DNA of 64,000 nucleotides from Atlantibacter sp032062175 (GCF_032062175.1 NZ_DAMBQK010000005.1:1-64000), one strand, 5' to 3'. Shown: positions 8,186 through 17,690, counted from the stretch's first letter. Notes: a model not told the origin generated them from the sequence alone. Program-made: numbers and translations.

Positions 8186-9327
8186 TGTCCGGCTCCTTCT
8201 GAGGCTTTGCACACATAAAAGGTTTCTTTGATGCCTGTTTTCGCTTCGTATTGATTGGCTACCGCCTCTTTAACCGCAGGCACTAACGCTTCCGGCATCA
8301 GGGCCACGATGCAGCCGCCGAAGCCGCCGCCGGTCATACGCACGCCGCCTTCGTCGCCGATCTCCGCTTTAACGATATCTACCAGGGTGTCGATCTGCGG
8401 CACGGTGATTTCGAAATCGTCACGCATCGAGGCGTGGGATTCCGCCATCAGCACGCCCATTCGTTTCAGGTCGCCGCGCGCCAGTGCGTCTGCGGCTTCA
8501 ACAGTACGGGCGTTTTCGGTCAGTACGTGACGCACACGTTTCGCAACAACCGGGTCCAGCTCATTCGCCACCGCGTTAAATTGCTCAATCTTCACATCGC
8601 GCAGCGCTTTTTGGGTGAAGAAGCGCGCGCCGGTTTCGCACTGCTCGCGGCGGGTATTGTATTCGCTGCCCACCAGAGTACGTTTGAAATTACTGTTGAT
8701 GATCACCACCGCCACGCCTTCCGGCATCGGCACCGCTTTGGTGCCCAGAGAACGGCAGTCGATCAGCAGGGCATGATCTTTTTTACCCAGCGCGGAAATC
8801 AGCTGATCCATGATGCCGCAGTTACAGCCAACAAACTGGTTTTCCGCTTCCTGGCCGTTAAGGGCGATTTGCGCGCCATCCAGCGGCAGGTGATAAAGCT
8901 GCTGGAACACGGTGCCCACCGCCACTTCCAGCGAAGCCGATGAACTTAAACCCGCGCCCTGCGGCACATTGCCGCTGACCACCAGGTCCGCCCCGCCAAA
9001 ACTGCGGTCACGCTGTTGCAGGTGCTTCACCACGCCGCGCACATAGTTCGACCACTGTTGAGAATCATGGCTGAGGATCGGCGCATCCAGAGAAAATTCG
9101 TCGATTTGGTTGTCATAATCGGCGGCAATCACCCGCACCGTGCGGTCATCCCGCGCCGCGCAGCTAATCACGGTTTGATAATCAATGGCGCAAGGCAGCA
9201 CAAAACCGTCGTTATAGTCGGTGTGCTCGCCGATCAGGTTGACGCGCCCCGGTGCCTGAAGGGTATGGGTTGCAGGGTAGCCGAACGCATCAGCAAACAG
9301 AGATTGGGTTTTATCTTTCAGACTCAT
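8179..9327 (-). CDS. galK: Galactokinase GalK
   Basis: 382 aa GHMP kinase that phosphorylates alpha-D-galactose with ATP to galactose 1-phosphate. The galactokinase signature GRVNLIGEHTDYNDG is at residues 28-42, the ATP-binding GAGLSSSASLEV loop near 128, and the third GHMP motif MTGGGFGGC near 340. It lies 2 bp from galT and overlaps galM, showing tight translational coupling in the operon. Confidence 0.97.
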   Translation of the reverse strand: MSLKDKTQSLFADAFGYPATHTLQAPGRVNLIGEHTDYNDGFVLPCAIDYQTVISCAARDDRTVRVIAADYDNQIDEFSLDAPILSHDSQQWSNYVRGVVKHLQQRDRSFGGADLVVSGNVPQGAGLSSSASLEVAVGTVFQQLYHLPLDGAQIALNGQEAENQFVGCNCGIMDQLISALGKKDHALLIDCRSLGTKAVPMPEGVAVVIINSNFKRTLVGSEYNTRREQCETGARFFTQKALRDVKIEQFNAVANELDPVVAKRVRHVLTENARTVEAADALARGDLKRMGVLMAESHASMRDDFEITVPQIDTLVDIVKAEIGDEGGVRMTGGGFGGCIVALMPEALVPAVKEAVANQYEAKTGIKETFYVCKASEGAGQC

Positions 9328-9329
9328 TA

Positions 9330-10376
9330 TTAAACTCCGGACTCGCGAAAGTGAATGTCGCTTACCGCACGCAGGCGCTCGGCAGCTTGCTCAGCGGTTA
9401 AATCACGCTGGGTTTCGGCCAGCATTTCATAGCCCACCATAAATTTACGCACCGTGGCGGAACGCAGCAGCGGCGGGTAGAAATGGGCATGCAACTGCCA
9501 GGGCGTGGGGTCGTCTTCGGTAAACGGTGCGCCATGCCACCCCATAGAATAGGGGAAGGAGCACTGGAACAGGTTGTCATAGCGGCTGGTGAGTTTCTTC
9601 AGCGCCAGCGCCAGGTCGCGGCGCTGTTCGTCGCTCAGTTCGGTAATACGCGTGACGTGCGCTTTTGGCAGCAGCAGCGTTTCAAACGGCCAGGCCGCCC
9701 AGTAAGGTACCACCGCCAGCCAGTGCTCAGTTTCAACCACCGTACGGCTACCGTCCGCCTGTTCACGCTGAACGTAGTCCACCAGCATCGCACGGCCTTG
9801 CTCGGCGAAATACTCACGGTGAAGCTTATCTTCCCGCGCCGCTTCGTTCGGCAGGAAGCTATTCGCCCAGACCTGGCCATGCGGATGCGGGTTGGAGCAG
9901 CCCATCGCCGCGCCTTTGTTCTCAAATACCTGCACCCACGGGTAGGTTTTACCCAGTTCTTCGGTTTGCGCCTGCCAGGTGCTGACCACTTCTTCCAGCG
10001 CAGGCAGCGTCATTTCCGGCAGCGTTTTGCTGTGATCCGGTGAGAAGCAAATTACCCGGCTAGTGCCGCGCGCGCTTTCCAGCCGCATCAGCGGATCCTG
10101 GCTTTGCGGCGCGTCCGGCGTGTCGGTCATCAGCGCCGCAAAATCGTTGGTAAAGACGTACGTGCTGGTGTAATCCGGATTTTTATCGCCTGTGACCCGG
10201 ACGTTACCGGGGCACAGGAAACAGTCGGGATCGTGGGACGGCAGCAGCGTGCTGGATGGCGTCTCCTGCGCGCCCTGCCACGGGCGCTTGGCGCGGTGCG
10301 GCGACACCAGGATCCATTGACCGCTCAGCGGGTTATAACGGCGATGTGGATGATCGACCGGGTTAAACTTTTCCAT
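9330..10376 (-). CDS. galT: Galactose-1-phosphate uridylyltransferase GalT
   Basis: 348 aa HIT-superfamily enzyme of the Leloir pathway. It transfers UMP from UDP-glucose to galactose 1-phosphate. The active-site histidine triad is in SNPHPHGQVW (about residue 160), and zinc-binding cysteines appear in CFLCPGN. galE lies 9 bp upstream. Confidence 0.97.
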   Translation of the reverse strand: MEKFNPVDHPHRRYNPLSGQWILVSPHRAKRPWQGAQETPSSTLLPSHDPDCFLCPGNVRVTGDKNPDYTSTYVFTNDFAALMTDTPDAPQSQDPLMRLESARGTSRVICFSPDHSKTLPEMTLPALEEVVSTWQAQTEELGKTYPWVQVFENKGAAMGCSNPHPHGQVWANSFLPNEAAREDKLHREYFAEQGRAMLVDYVQREQADGSRTVVETEHWLAVVPYWAAWPFETLLLPKAHVTRITELSDEQRRDLALALKKLTSRYDNLFQCSFPYSMGWHGAPFTEDDPTPWQLHAHFYPPLLRSATVRKFMVGYEMLAETQRDLTAEQAAERLRAVSDIHFRESGV

Positions 10377-10385
10377 CTGCGTTCC

Positions 10386-11402
10386 TTAATCTGCATAGCC
10401 CTGGGGATGGCGCGACTGCCAGCGCCAGGTATCCTGTGCCATTTCATCCAGCGTGCGCGTCACGCGCCAGTTCAGCTCTTTGTCTGCTTTGCTGGCATCG
10501 GCCCAGTAGGCCGGGAGATCGCCGTCACGGCGCGGCGCAAAGTGATAATTCACCGGCTTGCCACAGGCTTTGCTGAAGGCGTTGACCACGTCCAGCACGC
10601 TGCTGCCGACGCCCGCGCCGAGGTTGTAAATATGCACGCCCGGTTTGCCCGCCAGTTGCTGCATCGCGGCGACGTGGCCGTCGGCCAGATCCATCACGTG
10701 GATATAATCGCGCACGCCGGTGCCGTCTTCGGTCGGATAGTCGTTGCCGAAAATCGCCAGCGAATCGCGGCGGCCCACCGCCACCTGGGCGATGTACGGC
10801 ATCAAGTTATTCGGGATGCCCTGTGGATCTTCGCCCATATCCCCTGACGGATGCGCGCCGACCGGATTGAAGTAGCGCAGCAGCGCGATGCTCCATTGCG
10901 GATTGGCTTTCTGAAGGTCGGTAAGTATTTGCTCGACCATCAGCTTGCTCTTGCCATACGGGCTTTGCGGTGTGCCGGTCGGGAAGCTTTCAACATAGGG
11001 GATTTTCGGCTGGTCGCCGTACACCGTGGCAGAAGAACTGAAAATGAAATTGGTTACGTTAGCGGCGCGCATGGCGGAAATCAGGCGCAGCGTGCCGTTG
11101 ACGTTGTTATCGTAATATTCGAGTGGCTTAGCGACGGATTCGCCCACGGCTTTCAGACCGGCAAAATGGATCACGGTATCAATGGCGTGGTCGTGGAGGA
11201 TTTCGGTCAGCAGGCTTTCATTGCGGATATCCCCTTCGATAAACATTGGCTGTTTGCCGCCCAGGGTTTCAATAACCGGTAACACGCTGCGTTTACTGTT
11301 GCAGAGATTATCAAGGATGATGACGTCATGGCCATTTTGCAGCAGTTGCACGCAGGTATGACTGCCTATGTAACCGCTACCACCTGTTACTAAAACTCTC
11401 AT
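10386..11402 (-). CDS. galE: UDP-glucose 4-epimerase GalE
   Basis: 338 aa, as in E. coli. It is an NAD-dependent SDR epimerase converting UDP-galactose and UDP-glucose, also used for surface sugars. The Rossmann motif GGSGYIGS is at residues 7-14 and the catalytic Ser and YxxxK occur in SSSATVYG and SPYGKSK. The start MRVLVTGG at 11402 is chosen over an upstream ATG in the leader; GGAGCC precedes it. First gene of the gal operon. The internal operator OI lies in its first codons. Confidence 0.97.
   Translation of the reverse strand: MRVLVTGGSGYIGSHTCVQLLQNGHDVIILDNLCNSKRSVLPVIETLGGKQPMFIEGDIRNESLLTEILHDHAIDTVIHFAGLKAVGESVAKPLEYYDNNVNGTLRLISAMRAANVTNFIFSSSATVYGDQPKIPYVESFPTGTPQSPYGKSKLMVEQILTDLQKANPQWSIALLRYFNPVGAHPSGDMGEDPQGIPNNLMPYIAQVAVGRRDSLAIFGNDYPTEDGTGVRDYIHVMDLADGHVAAMQQLAGKPGVHIYNLGAGVGSSVLDVVNAFSKACGKPVNYHFAPRRDGDLPAYWADASKADKELNWRVTRTLDEMAQDTWRWQSRHPQGYAD
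11368..11383. promoter_or_regulatory. Internal gal operator OI
   Basis: On the minus strand, GTGGTAGCGGTTACAT inside galE codons 7-12. It is identical to the E. coli internal operator as I recall it. GalR bound here and at OE forms a repression loop. Confidence 0.85.
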
Positions 11403-11434
11403 ATTTGGCTCCATTACGCTTATGGTATGTGTTA

Positions 11435-11450
11435 ACCATAGCATAACAGA
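11435..11450 (-). promoter_or_regulatory. gal promoters P1 and P2
   Basis: The minus strand reads GTTATGCTATGGTTA, with overlapping -10 boxes TATGGT (P1, 11435-11440) and TATGCT (P2, 11440-11445), five bases apart as in E. coli. A CRP half-site (TATCACAGTTT) lies further upstream near 11460. Confidence 0.82.
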
Positions 11451-11480
11451 CCGCGGTAAACTGTGATATCGGATAAAATA

Positions 11481-11496
11481 GTGGAATCGTTTACAC
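11481..11496. promoter_or_regulatory. External gal operator OE
   Basis: GTGGAATCGTTTACAC, matching the GalR/GalS consensus GTGNAANCGNTTNCAC and the E. coli OE. It is 113 bp from OI, the spacing expected for loop formation. Confidence 0.88.
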
Positions 11497-11573
11497 TAAA
11501 ATATCATGCGGATTCATTCCGTTAATAAATGATTTTAAAACAGGGGATTAGCCGTTGATAGATGCGGCTAGTC

Positions 11574-11597
11574 TGAAAAGGGGGCGCAAACCCCCTG
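11574..11597 (-). terminator. Terminator after modF
   Basis: On the minus strand, AGGGGG-TTTGCG-CCCCC followed by TTTTC, 7-30 bp past the modF stop. Confidence 0.65.
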
Positions 11598-11603
11598 TAG
11601 CGG

Positions 11604-13073
11604 CTATTTCAGTGTGTCGAATTGATAACGGTAGATTTCACCGTCCGGCATGAAAGTCAGGCGATGGGTAATACAGTCCGGCGCGTCTTCTGCATGGTGT
11701 GAAACAAACAGCAGCTGCGTTGCGCCTTCGCCGATCAGGACATCGACAAAGCGCCTTATCAGCTGGCGGTTGAGCGGGTCCAGCCCCTGTAACGGCTCAT
11801 CGAGGATCAGCAAGGTGGGGTGCTTGACCAGCGCACGGGCGATCAGGGCCAGCCGCTGTTGCCCCCAGGAGAGGCTCTGGAATGGCGCATCGGCCACTTT
11901 ATCGCTGATGCCAAGAATATCCAGCCACTGGCGGGTGAGTTTGTGCTGGCGGTCCGACACAGCCTGGTAGATCCCAATCGAATCAAAATAGCCGGACAGG
12001 ATCACATTGCGCACCGTGGTGCTGACCCGGTAATCAAGATGCAAACTGCTGCTGACATAGCCGATATGCTTTTTGATATCCCAGATGGTTTCGCCGCTGC
12101 CGCGACGGCGGCCAAACAGCGTTAAATCATTGCTGTAGCCCTGAGGGTGATCGCCGGTGATCAGGCTTAGCAAGGTGGATTTCCCCGCACCGTTCGGCCC
12201 GACGATTTGCCAGTGCTCGCCGGGATTCACCGTCCAGCTCAGCTTATGCAGAATAGGGCGATCGTTATACGACACCACGCCATCGCGCAGGATAATACGC
12301 GGGGCGTCAGGGGCCAGCGTCACCGGCGTGGCCACATCCGGCTCAGGAAGGGTGGTACCCGCCAGTTTTTCGCTGTGCGCCAGTTGGGCGATCAGCGCCT
12401 GCTCGAGCAACTGCGCTTTGTTGCCCACTTCTGTCAATATGCAGTCCGCCAGCACCCCGGCGTTTTGCACAAACGCCGGGATCTCATCAAAGCGGTTTAA
12501 CACCAACGCCAGGGTATGGCCTTCCTGACTTAACTGGCCCAGCAGTTGGGCAAGCTGTTCCCGGGAGTTCACGTCCAGGCCATCGAAAGGCTCATCGAGG
12601 ATCAACAGATCGGGCCTGGGCATCAGCGCCTGGCACAACAAGGTTTTGCGGGTTTCACCGGTAGAGAGATATTTAAAGCGCCGTTCCAGCAAATGCGTAA
12701 TGCCGAAGCGTTCCGCGAGCGCCTGGCAGCGGGCAGGATCGTGAATGTCTTCCTGAATGATTTGCGCGGTGGTGCGTCCGGTATCGTCTTCGCCAGGGCC
12801 CAGCAAATCGGTGTTATTGCGCTGCCACTCCTCGCTGACCAGCTTTTGTAGCTGCTCGAACGACAGCCGCACGATGCGCTGGAAACTGCATTCGCGCAGG
12901 CCTTTCAATAGCGGCAGCTCGCCGGAGAGCGCCTTTGCCAGCGCCGATTTACCGCTGCCGTTGGCCCCGACAAACGCCCAGCTTTCGCCAGCGCGTAGCG
13001 TGATATCGGCAAGCTGTAGGGTGCGGGTATCGCTAATGCGAAACGTGCCTTGCGAAATTTGCAATACTGACAT
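11604..13073 (-). CDS. modF: Molybdate ABC transporter-associated twin ATPase ModF
   Basis: 489 aa cytoplasmic protein with two ABC nucleotide-binding domains. Walker A loops are GANGSGKSA (about 37) and GPNGAGKST (about 297); signature motifs are LSTGETRK and LSWGQQR; Walker B LLILDEP occurs in both halves. ModF lies downstream of modE and has an unsettled accessory role in molybdate handling; it has no membrane partner of its own. 77 bp separate it from modE, with which it forms an operon. Confidence 0.93.
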   Translation of the reverse strand: MSVLQISQGTFRISDTRTLQLADITLRAGESWAFVGANGSGKSALAKALSGELPLLKGLRECSFQRIVRLSFEQLQKLVSEEWQRNNTDLLGPGEDDTGRTTAQIIQEDIHDPARCQALAERFGITHLLERRFKYLSTGETRKTLLCQALMPRPDLLILDEPFDGLDVNSREQLAQLLGQLSQEGHTLALVLNRFDEIPAFVQNAGVLADCILTEVGNKAQLLEQALIAQLAHSEKLAGTTLPEPDVATPVTLAPDAPRIILRDGVVSYNDRPILHKLSWTVNPGEHWQIVGPNGAGKSTLLSLITGDHPQGYSNDLTLFGRRRGSGETIWDIKKHIGYVSSSLHLDYRVSTTVRNVILSGYFDSIGIYQAVSDRQHKLTRQWLDILGISDKVADAPFQSLSWGQQRLALIARALVKHPTLLILDEPLQGLDPLNRQLIRRFVDVLIGEGATQLLFVSHHAEDAPDCITHRLTFMPDGEIYRYQFDTLK

Positions 13074-13150
13074 GTGTTATCCCATTTTTTGCAGCAAATA
13101 AGCATCAGGGATACGTTGCGCGCCCGGAATTGTCAACCAGGCATTGTGTT

Positions 13151-13942
13151 TTAGCAGAGCGTGGCAACGATTAATGAATCGGCATTAAAATAGGCAATCA
13201 CCTCAGCGCCTTCTTCCGGATTAAGCTCGGCTACCTGTTGCGCCGTCAGCGTGGCGCATACCCGTTGCCCACCCGCTACGGTCACCACCACTTCACTTTG
13301 GTCGTCAGCGTGTTCAACGGCGCCGATTGTGCCCGCGAGCTGATTGTCTGCGTTCGCAGCCTGCGCTGGATCGCGGGTAATTTGCACCCAGGGCGCTTTC
13401 AGCAGCACCAGCACTTCCCGGCCAGTCTCCAGCCCGAGACGTTGCGCGCTGCGGGCGGTAATCGCCGCGTTCAGGCGGGTTACGCCATCCGCCAGCAAAA
13501 TGATGAGATGTTCTTGCACCGAATGACCCTCGCGGTGCGTCACGGTGCCAAACCACTGGTTGCGGGCGCTGGTTTGCAGAGAAAACCGAGAGATTGCCGC
13601 CAGCAGGCTGTCCAGCGGCAGGCTGTCGTCGCTCAGTACATCGAAGGCTTTTTGCTGGATTTGCCCCAGCAGATCGTAGAGCTGGATCAGGCGCTTGCCA
13701 TACGTTGTCACCACTGCGCCGCCGCCGCCTTTGCCGCCGGTCGCCCGGTCCACCAGCGGTTGGTCGCTGAGCTGGTTCATCTCGTTAACGGCATCCCAGG
13801 CGCTCTTATAACTGATGTTGGCGAGCTTCGCGCCCTGGCTAATTGATCCGGTATGTTCTATTTGTTTAAGCAGCGCGATGCGTCGCGGGTCAGCAAACAG
13901 GCGTTGCTGGAGTTTAAGAGTAAGAAGAATTTCCGCTTGCAT
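13151..13942 (-). CDS. modE: Molybdate-responsive transcription regulator ModE
   Basis: 263 aa. The N-terminal winged helix (GSISQGAKLANISYKSAWDAVNEM) binds DNA, the GGKGGGG loop near residue 70 is diagnostic, and two Mop domains follow from about residue 125 to bind molybdate. With Mo bound it represses modABC and activates moaA; matching boxes are found before modA and moaA in this window. Confidence 0.95.
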   Translation of the reverse strand: MQAEILLTLKLQQRLFADPRRIALLKQIEHTGSISQGAKLANISYKSAWDAVNEMNQLSDQPLVDRATGGKGGGGAVVTTYGKRLIQLYDLLGQIQQKAFDVLSDDSLPLDSLLAAISRFSLQTSARNQWFGTVTHREGHSVQEHLIILLADGVTRLNAAITARSAQRLGLETGREVLVLLKAPWVQITRDPAQAANADNQLAGTIGAVEHADDQSEVVVTVAGGQRVCATLTAQQVAELNPEEGAEVIAYFNADSLIVATLC

Positions 13943-14067
13943 ATCCGGCTCCGGGTAAAACGGCTATTGTGACTGAAAGCCCGACGGCGACGCAAATGGC
14001 ACAAAAAGGAGAGTGCGTTTTTTATGAGGGACGTTAAAATAACGCTCCCTGTATTCTGGAGGCTACC

Positions 14068-14217
14068 ATGTTCGAGTTGTTGAAAAGTCTGGTGTTTGCC
14101 GTAATCATGGTGCCCGTGGTGATGGCCATCATCCTGGGTTTGATTTATGGCCTGGGCGAAGTCTTTAACGTCTTCTCCACTATTGGTCACAAAGACCGCT
14201 CAAAGCAGCAGCACTGA
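14068..14217 (+). CDS. acrZ: Multidrug efflux pump accessory peptide AcrZ
   Basis: 49-aa single-pass membrane peptide: MFELLKSLVFAVIMVPVVMA.. with one long hydrophobic helix (residues 4-30) and a polar tail ending KQQH. It is near-identical to E. coli AcrZ, which sits along the AcrB transmembrane groove and shapes substrate choice of AcrAB-TolC. CTGGAGG precedes the ATG. It lies between modE and modA as in E. coli. Confidence 0.95.
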   Translation: MFELLKSLVFAVIMVPVVMAIILGLIYGLGEVFNVFSTIGHKDRSKQQH

Positions 14218-14225
14218 TTCCCCCC

Positions 14226-14252
14226 AACGCCCGGTTTATCCGGGCGTTTTCT
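14226..14252 (+). terminator. Terminator after acrZ
   Basis: ACGCCCGG-TTTAT-CCGGGCGTTTTCT, directly after the acrZ stop. Confidence 0.8.
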
Positions 14253-14303
14253 CTCAAGTCCCTTCACATTTTGCCGATTAATGCTTTGATAATCTGATGT
14301 GCA

Positions 14304-14330
14304 CCGTTATATTGCTGGCTACATAACGAT
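14304..14330. promoter_or_regulatory. ModE box upstream of modA
   Basis: CGTTATATTG-CTGGCT-ACATAACG is a near-palindrome almost identical to the E. coli modA operator. It ends 18 bp before the modA start, so ModE-Mo would block the promoter when molybdate is plentiful. Confidence 0.85.
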
Positions 14331-14347
14331 GCTCAATGGAGAAGCAC

Positions 14348-15121
14348 ATGGCAAATAAATGGTTGAAACTGACGACGGGTATTGCACTGTCTCTGGGGCT
14401 GGCGACACAAGCGCTGGCGGCTGACGGAAAAATCACCGTGTTTGCAGCGGCGTCCCTGACCAACGCGATGCAGGACATTGCGGCCCAATATAAAAAAGAG
14501 AAGCAGGTGGAGGTGGTTTCCTCGTTTGCTTCGTCGTCGACCCTGGCGCGTCAGATTGAAGCGGGCGCACCGGCGGATCTGTTTATCTCCGCCGATCAGA
14601 AGTGGATGGACTACGCCAGCGATAAAAAATCCATCGACGCCGCCACTCGCGAAACGCTGCTGGGCAACAGCCTGGTGGTGGTTGCGCCAAAAGAGAGCAA
14701 GCAGGGCGATATTGCGATTAACGACAAAACCGACTGGCAGAGCCTGCTGAAAGGTGGCCGTCTGGCGGTGGGTGATCCTGAGCACGTCCCGGCTGGCATT
14801 TACGCCAAAGAAGCGCTGCAAAAGCTCGGCGCGTGGAATAACGTCAGCCCGAGCCTGGCCCCTGCGGAAGACGTGCGCGGCGCGCTGGCGCTGGTTGAGC
14901 GTAACGAAGCGCCGCTCGGCATCGTTTACGGCTCTGACGCGGTCGCCGGTAAAGGCGTTAAAGTGGTAGGCACCTTCCCGGAGAATTCCCACAAAAAAGT
15001 GGAATACCCCATGGCTATCATCGACGGGCATAATAACGCCCAGGTAAACGCATTTTACGATTACCTGAAAGGGCCGCAGGCAGCGGCAATCTTTAAACAA
15101 TACGGATTTACCACTCACTAA
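14348..15121 (+). CDS. modA: Molybdate-binding periplasmic protein ModA
   Basis: 257 aa. It has a Sec signal peptide ending ATQALA and a type II periplasmic binding fold that captures molybdate and tungstate. Conserved segments are FAAASLTNAM, SSFASSSTLARQIEAGAPADLFIS (ligand serines) and GDPEHVPAGIYA. The start at 14348 follows GGAGAAG; an ATG 12 bases earlier lacks such a site. The stop overlaps the modB start by one base. Confidence 0.96.
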   Translation: MANKWLKLTTGIALSLGLATQALAADGKITVFAAASLTNAMQDIAAQYKKEKQVEVVSSFASSSTLARQIEAGAPADLFISADQKWMDYASDKKSIDAATRETLLGNSLVVVAPKESKQGDIAINDKTDWQSLLKGGRLAVGDPEHVPAGIYAKEALQKLGAWNNVSPSLAPAEDVRGALALVERNEAPLGIVYGSDAVAGKGVKVVGTFPENSHKKVEYPMAIIDGHNNAQVNAFYDYLKGPQAAAIFKQYGFTTH

Positions 15122-15810
15122 TGATGTTAACGGAACCCGAATGGCAGGCCGTGTTGCTGAGCCTCAAAGTCTCATCGATTGCAGTATTAATTAGTTTGCC
15201 CTTCGGGATCTTGTGTGCCTGGGTGCTGGTAAGATGCAGCTTCCCGGGCAAATCGCTGTTCGACAGCCTGATCCATCTGCCGCTGGTGCTCCCGCCCGTC
15301 GTGGTCGGGTATTTATTGCTGGTGGCGATGGGACGGCGCGGTTTTATCGGCCAATGGCTGTACGACTGGTTTGGACTGACGTTCGCCTTTAGCTGGCGCG
15401 GCGCGGTGCTGGCGGCGGGCGTGATGTCATTCCCGCTGATGGTACGCGCGATCCGCCTGGCGCTGGAAGCGGTAGATTTAAAACTTGAGCAGGCGGCGCG
15501 CACCCTCGGCGCGGGCCGCTGGCGGGTATTTTTCACTATCACGTTACCGCTGACTTTACCCGGCATTATTGCCGGTACCGTGCTGGCTTTTGCCCGTTCG
15601 CTCGGCGAGTTCGGCGCGACCATCACCTTTGTTTCCAACATCCCTGGCGAAACCCGCACCATTCCTTCCGCCATGTATACCCTGATCCAGACGCCGGGCG
15701 GTGAAAGCGCGGCGGCGCGGCTGTGCCTGATTTCCATCGTGCTGGCGGTGATGTCGCTGATGATCGCCGAATGGCTGGCCCGCATTAGCCGTAAGCGGAT
15801 GGGGAACTGA
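15121..15810 (+). CDS. modB: Molybdate ABC transporter permease ModB
   Basis: 229 aa inner-membrane permease with about five TM helices, the same length as E. coli ModB. The cytoplasmic EAA loop (EQAARTLGAGRWRVFF) that contacts ModC is at about residues 120-135. Its ATG shares a base with the modA stop, so translation is coupled. Confidence 0.96.
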   Translation: MMLTEPEWQAVLLSLKVSSIAVLISLPFGILCAWVLVRCSFPGKSLFDSLIHLPLVLPPVVVGYLLLVAMGRRGFIGQWLYDWFGLTFAFSWRGAVLAAGVMSFPLMVRAIRLALEAVDLKLEQAARTLGAGRWRVFFTITLPLTLPGIIAGTVLAFARSLGEFGATITFVSNIPGETRTIPSAMYTLIQTPGGESAAARLCLISIVLAVMSLMIAEWLARISRKRMGN

Positions 15811-15812
15811 TT

Positions 15813-16871
15813 ATGCTGGAACTTAACTTTCGCCAGACCCTGGGCTGCCACCACCTGAACGTCAACGAAACCCTGCCGGGCCAGGACGTGACGGCGATTT
15901 TCGGCGTTTCCGGCGCGGGCAAAACCTCGCTGATTAACGCCATCTGCGGGCTGACTCGCCCTGAATCCGGGCGGATTGTGCTTAACGACCGGGTATTGAG
16001 CGACGCGGAACAAAAAATATTTCTGCCGCCGGAAAAGCGCCGGGTCGGCTATGTATTTCAGGATGCGCGCCTTTTTCCGCACTATAAAGTGAGCGGCAAT
16101 CTGCGCTACGGCATGGCAAAATCCATGGCCGGGCAGTTCGATAAGCTGGTGGCGCTGCTGGGCATTGAACAGCTTCTGGAGCGCTTGCCGGGCTCGCTGT
16201 CCGGCGGTGAAAAACAGCGGGTAGCGATTGGCCGCGCGCTGTTAACCGCACCGGAATTGCTGCTGCTGGACGAGCCGCTGGCCTCGCTGGATATCCCGCG
16301 CAAACGCGAACTGTTGGCCTATCTTCAGCGGCTGGCGCGGGAAATCCAGACGCCGATGCTCTATGTCAGCCACTCGCTGGAAGAGATTGTCCAGCTTGCT
16401 GATAACGTGCTGGTGCTGGATAACGGCAGCGTGAAAGCCTTCGGTAGCCTGGAGTCGGTGTGGGGCAGCGCGGTAATGCATCCGTGGCTGCCGCGCGAGC
16501 AGCAGAGCAGCGTGCTGAAAGTCAGCGTGCTGGAGCACCATCCCCATTACGCGATGACCGCCCTGGCGCTGGGCGATCAGCATATCTGGGTCAACCGCAT
16601 TGATAAGCCGTTGCAGTCAACCTTGCGCATTCGCATTCAGGCGTCGGACGTGTCTTTAGTGCTGCAACCGCCGGTCAACAGCAGTATTCGCAACGTGTTG
16701 CGGGCCAAAGTGGTGAATTTGCTGGATGATGACGGGCAGGTGGAAGTGCAACTGGATGTTGGCACCCGGACGCTGTGGGCGCGCATCAGCCCCTGGGCGC
16801 GGGATGAATTGAGTATCAAACCGGGCCAGTGGCTGTACGCGCAGATTAAAAGCGTGTCGATTACCGCCTGA
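15813..16871 (+). CDS. modC: Molybdate ABC transporter ATPase ModC
   Basis: 352 aa. An N-terminal ABC domain has Walker A GVSGAGKTS (about 31), signature LSGGEKQRV (about 128) and Walker B LLLLDEP. The C-terminal Mop/TOBE domain (from about 290) binds molybdate and allows feedback inhibition. It ends modABC and abuts the convergent ybhA without a gap. Confidence 0.96.
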   Translation: MLELNFRQTLGCHHLNVNETLPGQDVTAIFGVSGAGKTSLINAICGLTRPESGRIVLNDRVLSDAEQKIFLPPEKRRVGYVFQDARLFPHYKVSGNLRYGMAKSMAGQFDKLVALLGIEQLLERLPGSLSGGEKQRVAIGRALLTAPELLLLDEPLASLDIPRKRELLAYLQRLAREIQTPMLYVSHSLEEIVQLADNVLVLDNGSVKAFGSLESVWGSAVMHPWLPREQQSSVLKVSVLEHHPHYAMTALALGDQHIWVNRIDKPLQSTLRIRIQASDVSLVLQPPVNSSIRNVLRAKVVNLLDDDGQVEVQLDVGTRTLWARISPWARDELSIKPGQWLYAQIKSVSITA

Positions 16872-17690
16872 TCACAGCAGATGCTGATAAATCGCTTCGG
16901 CGATACTCGGCTCGGTATTGAGGCCAATTACCGTGCTCACGCGATCTTTAATGGCCTGGTCGGCATTGCCCATCGCGATGCCGAGCCCGGCATGCTCCAG
17001 CATACTTAAGTCGTTATAGTTGTCGCCGAACGCGACCACGTCCTGCATGCTCATGCCCTGGGATCCCACCCATTCCGCCAGGCGGTTGCCTTTGCTGTTG
17101 CCCGCCAGCGCAACGTCTACCTGATCGTGCCATGACCATTCGCAGGCAAAGCCGAACTTTTCTTCGATATGCGCCACCACTTCATGCAGTCTGCCGAGAT
17201 CGTGATCGGTGAGGGCGAATTTCCAGATAGCGTCGGCCTGCTGTGCCGCTTCACGCAGGGAAGGCACCTGCAAAAACACCGGACGCTGGTGTTCCGGTAA
17301 ACTGCGCGCCCAGTTTTCGGTGCGTAACACGTGGCCGGTCGGCAACTGGTAAAGCATGGCGTTATCGACATACATCAGGCCATGAACCTGGTGTTGCTCC
17401 AGCACATCAATCAGTTGCTGGGCTGCAACGGCGGGCATGGGGTTGGAAGAAATGACATTTTTTGCATGATAATCATACAAATAAGTGCCATTACAACAAA
17501 TAGCAGGTGTATCCAGCGCCAGCGCCTGATAAAAAGGATGGATGGCGACATGATGGCGACCGGTGACAATCAGCACCTGATAACCTGCTTCACGGGCGCG
17601 CTTTAGCGCCTCCAGCGATTCCGGCAAAATGGTCTTTTGCGGCGTGAGCAGGGTTCCGTCTAAATCAAGGGCGATGACACGATAACGCAT
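16872..17690 (-). CDS. ybhA: HAD-superfamily (Cof-type) pyridoxal phosphatase YbhA
   Basis: 272 aa. The HAD motif I DLDGTLL is at residues 9-15, motif II VTGRH near 43, the lysine in NSKGNRL near 200 and motif IV GDNYNDLSM near 222; a Cof-type cap lies between. E. coli YbhA hydrolyses pyridoxal phosphate and several sugar phosphates. The ATG at 17690 gives the E. coli length; an upstream TTG is not needed. Confidence 0.9.
   Translation of the reverse strand: MRYRVIALDLDGTLLTPQKTILPESLEALKRAREAGYQVLIVTGRHHVAIHPFYQALALDTPAICCNGTYLYDYHAKNVISSNPMPAVAAQQLIDVLEQHQVHGLMYVDNAMLYQLPTGHVLRTENWARSLPEHQRPVFLQVPSLREAAQQADAIWKFALTDHDLGRLHEVVAHIEEKFGFACEWSWHDQVDVALAGNSKGNRLAEWVGSQGMSMQDVVAFGDNYNDLSMLEHAGLGIAMGNADQAIKDRVSTVIGLNTEPSIAEAIYQHLL

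Noticed and set aside
14333..15118. 261-aa open frame antisense to modA
   Set aside because: Mirror of the modA coding region with no family features; a codon-bias shadow.
15108..16082. 324-aa open frame antisense to modB/modC
   Set aside because: Runs across two certain genes on the opposite strand; no ribosome site or domain.
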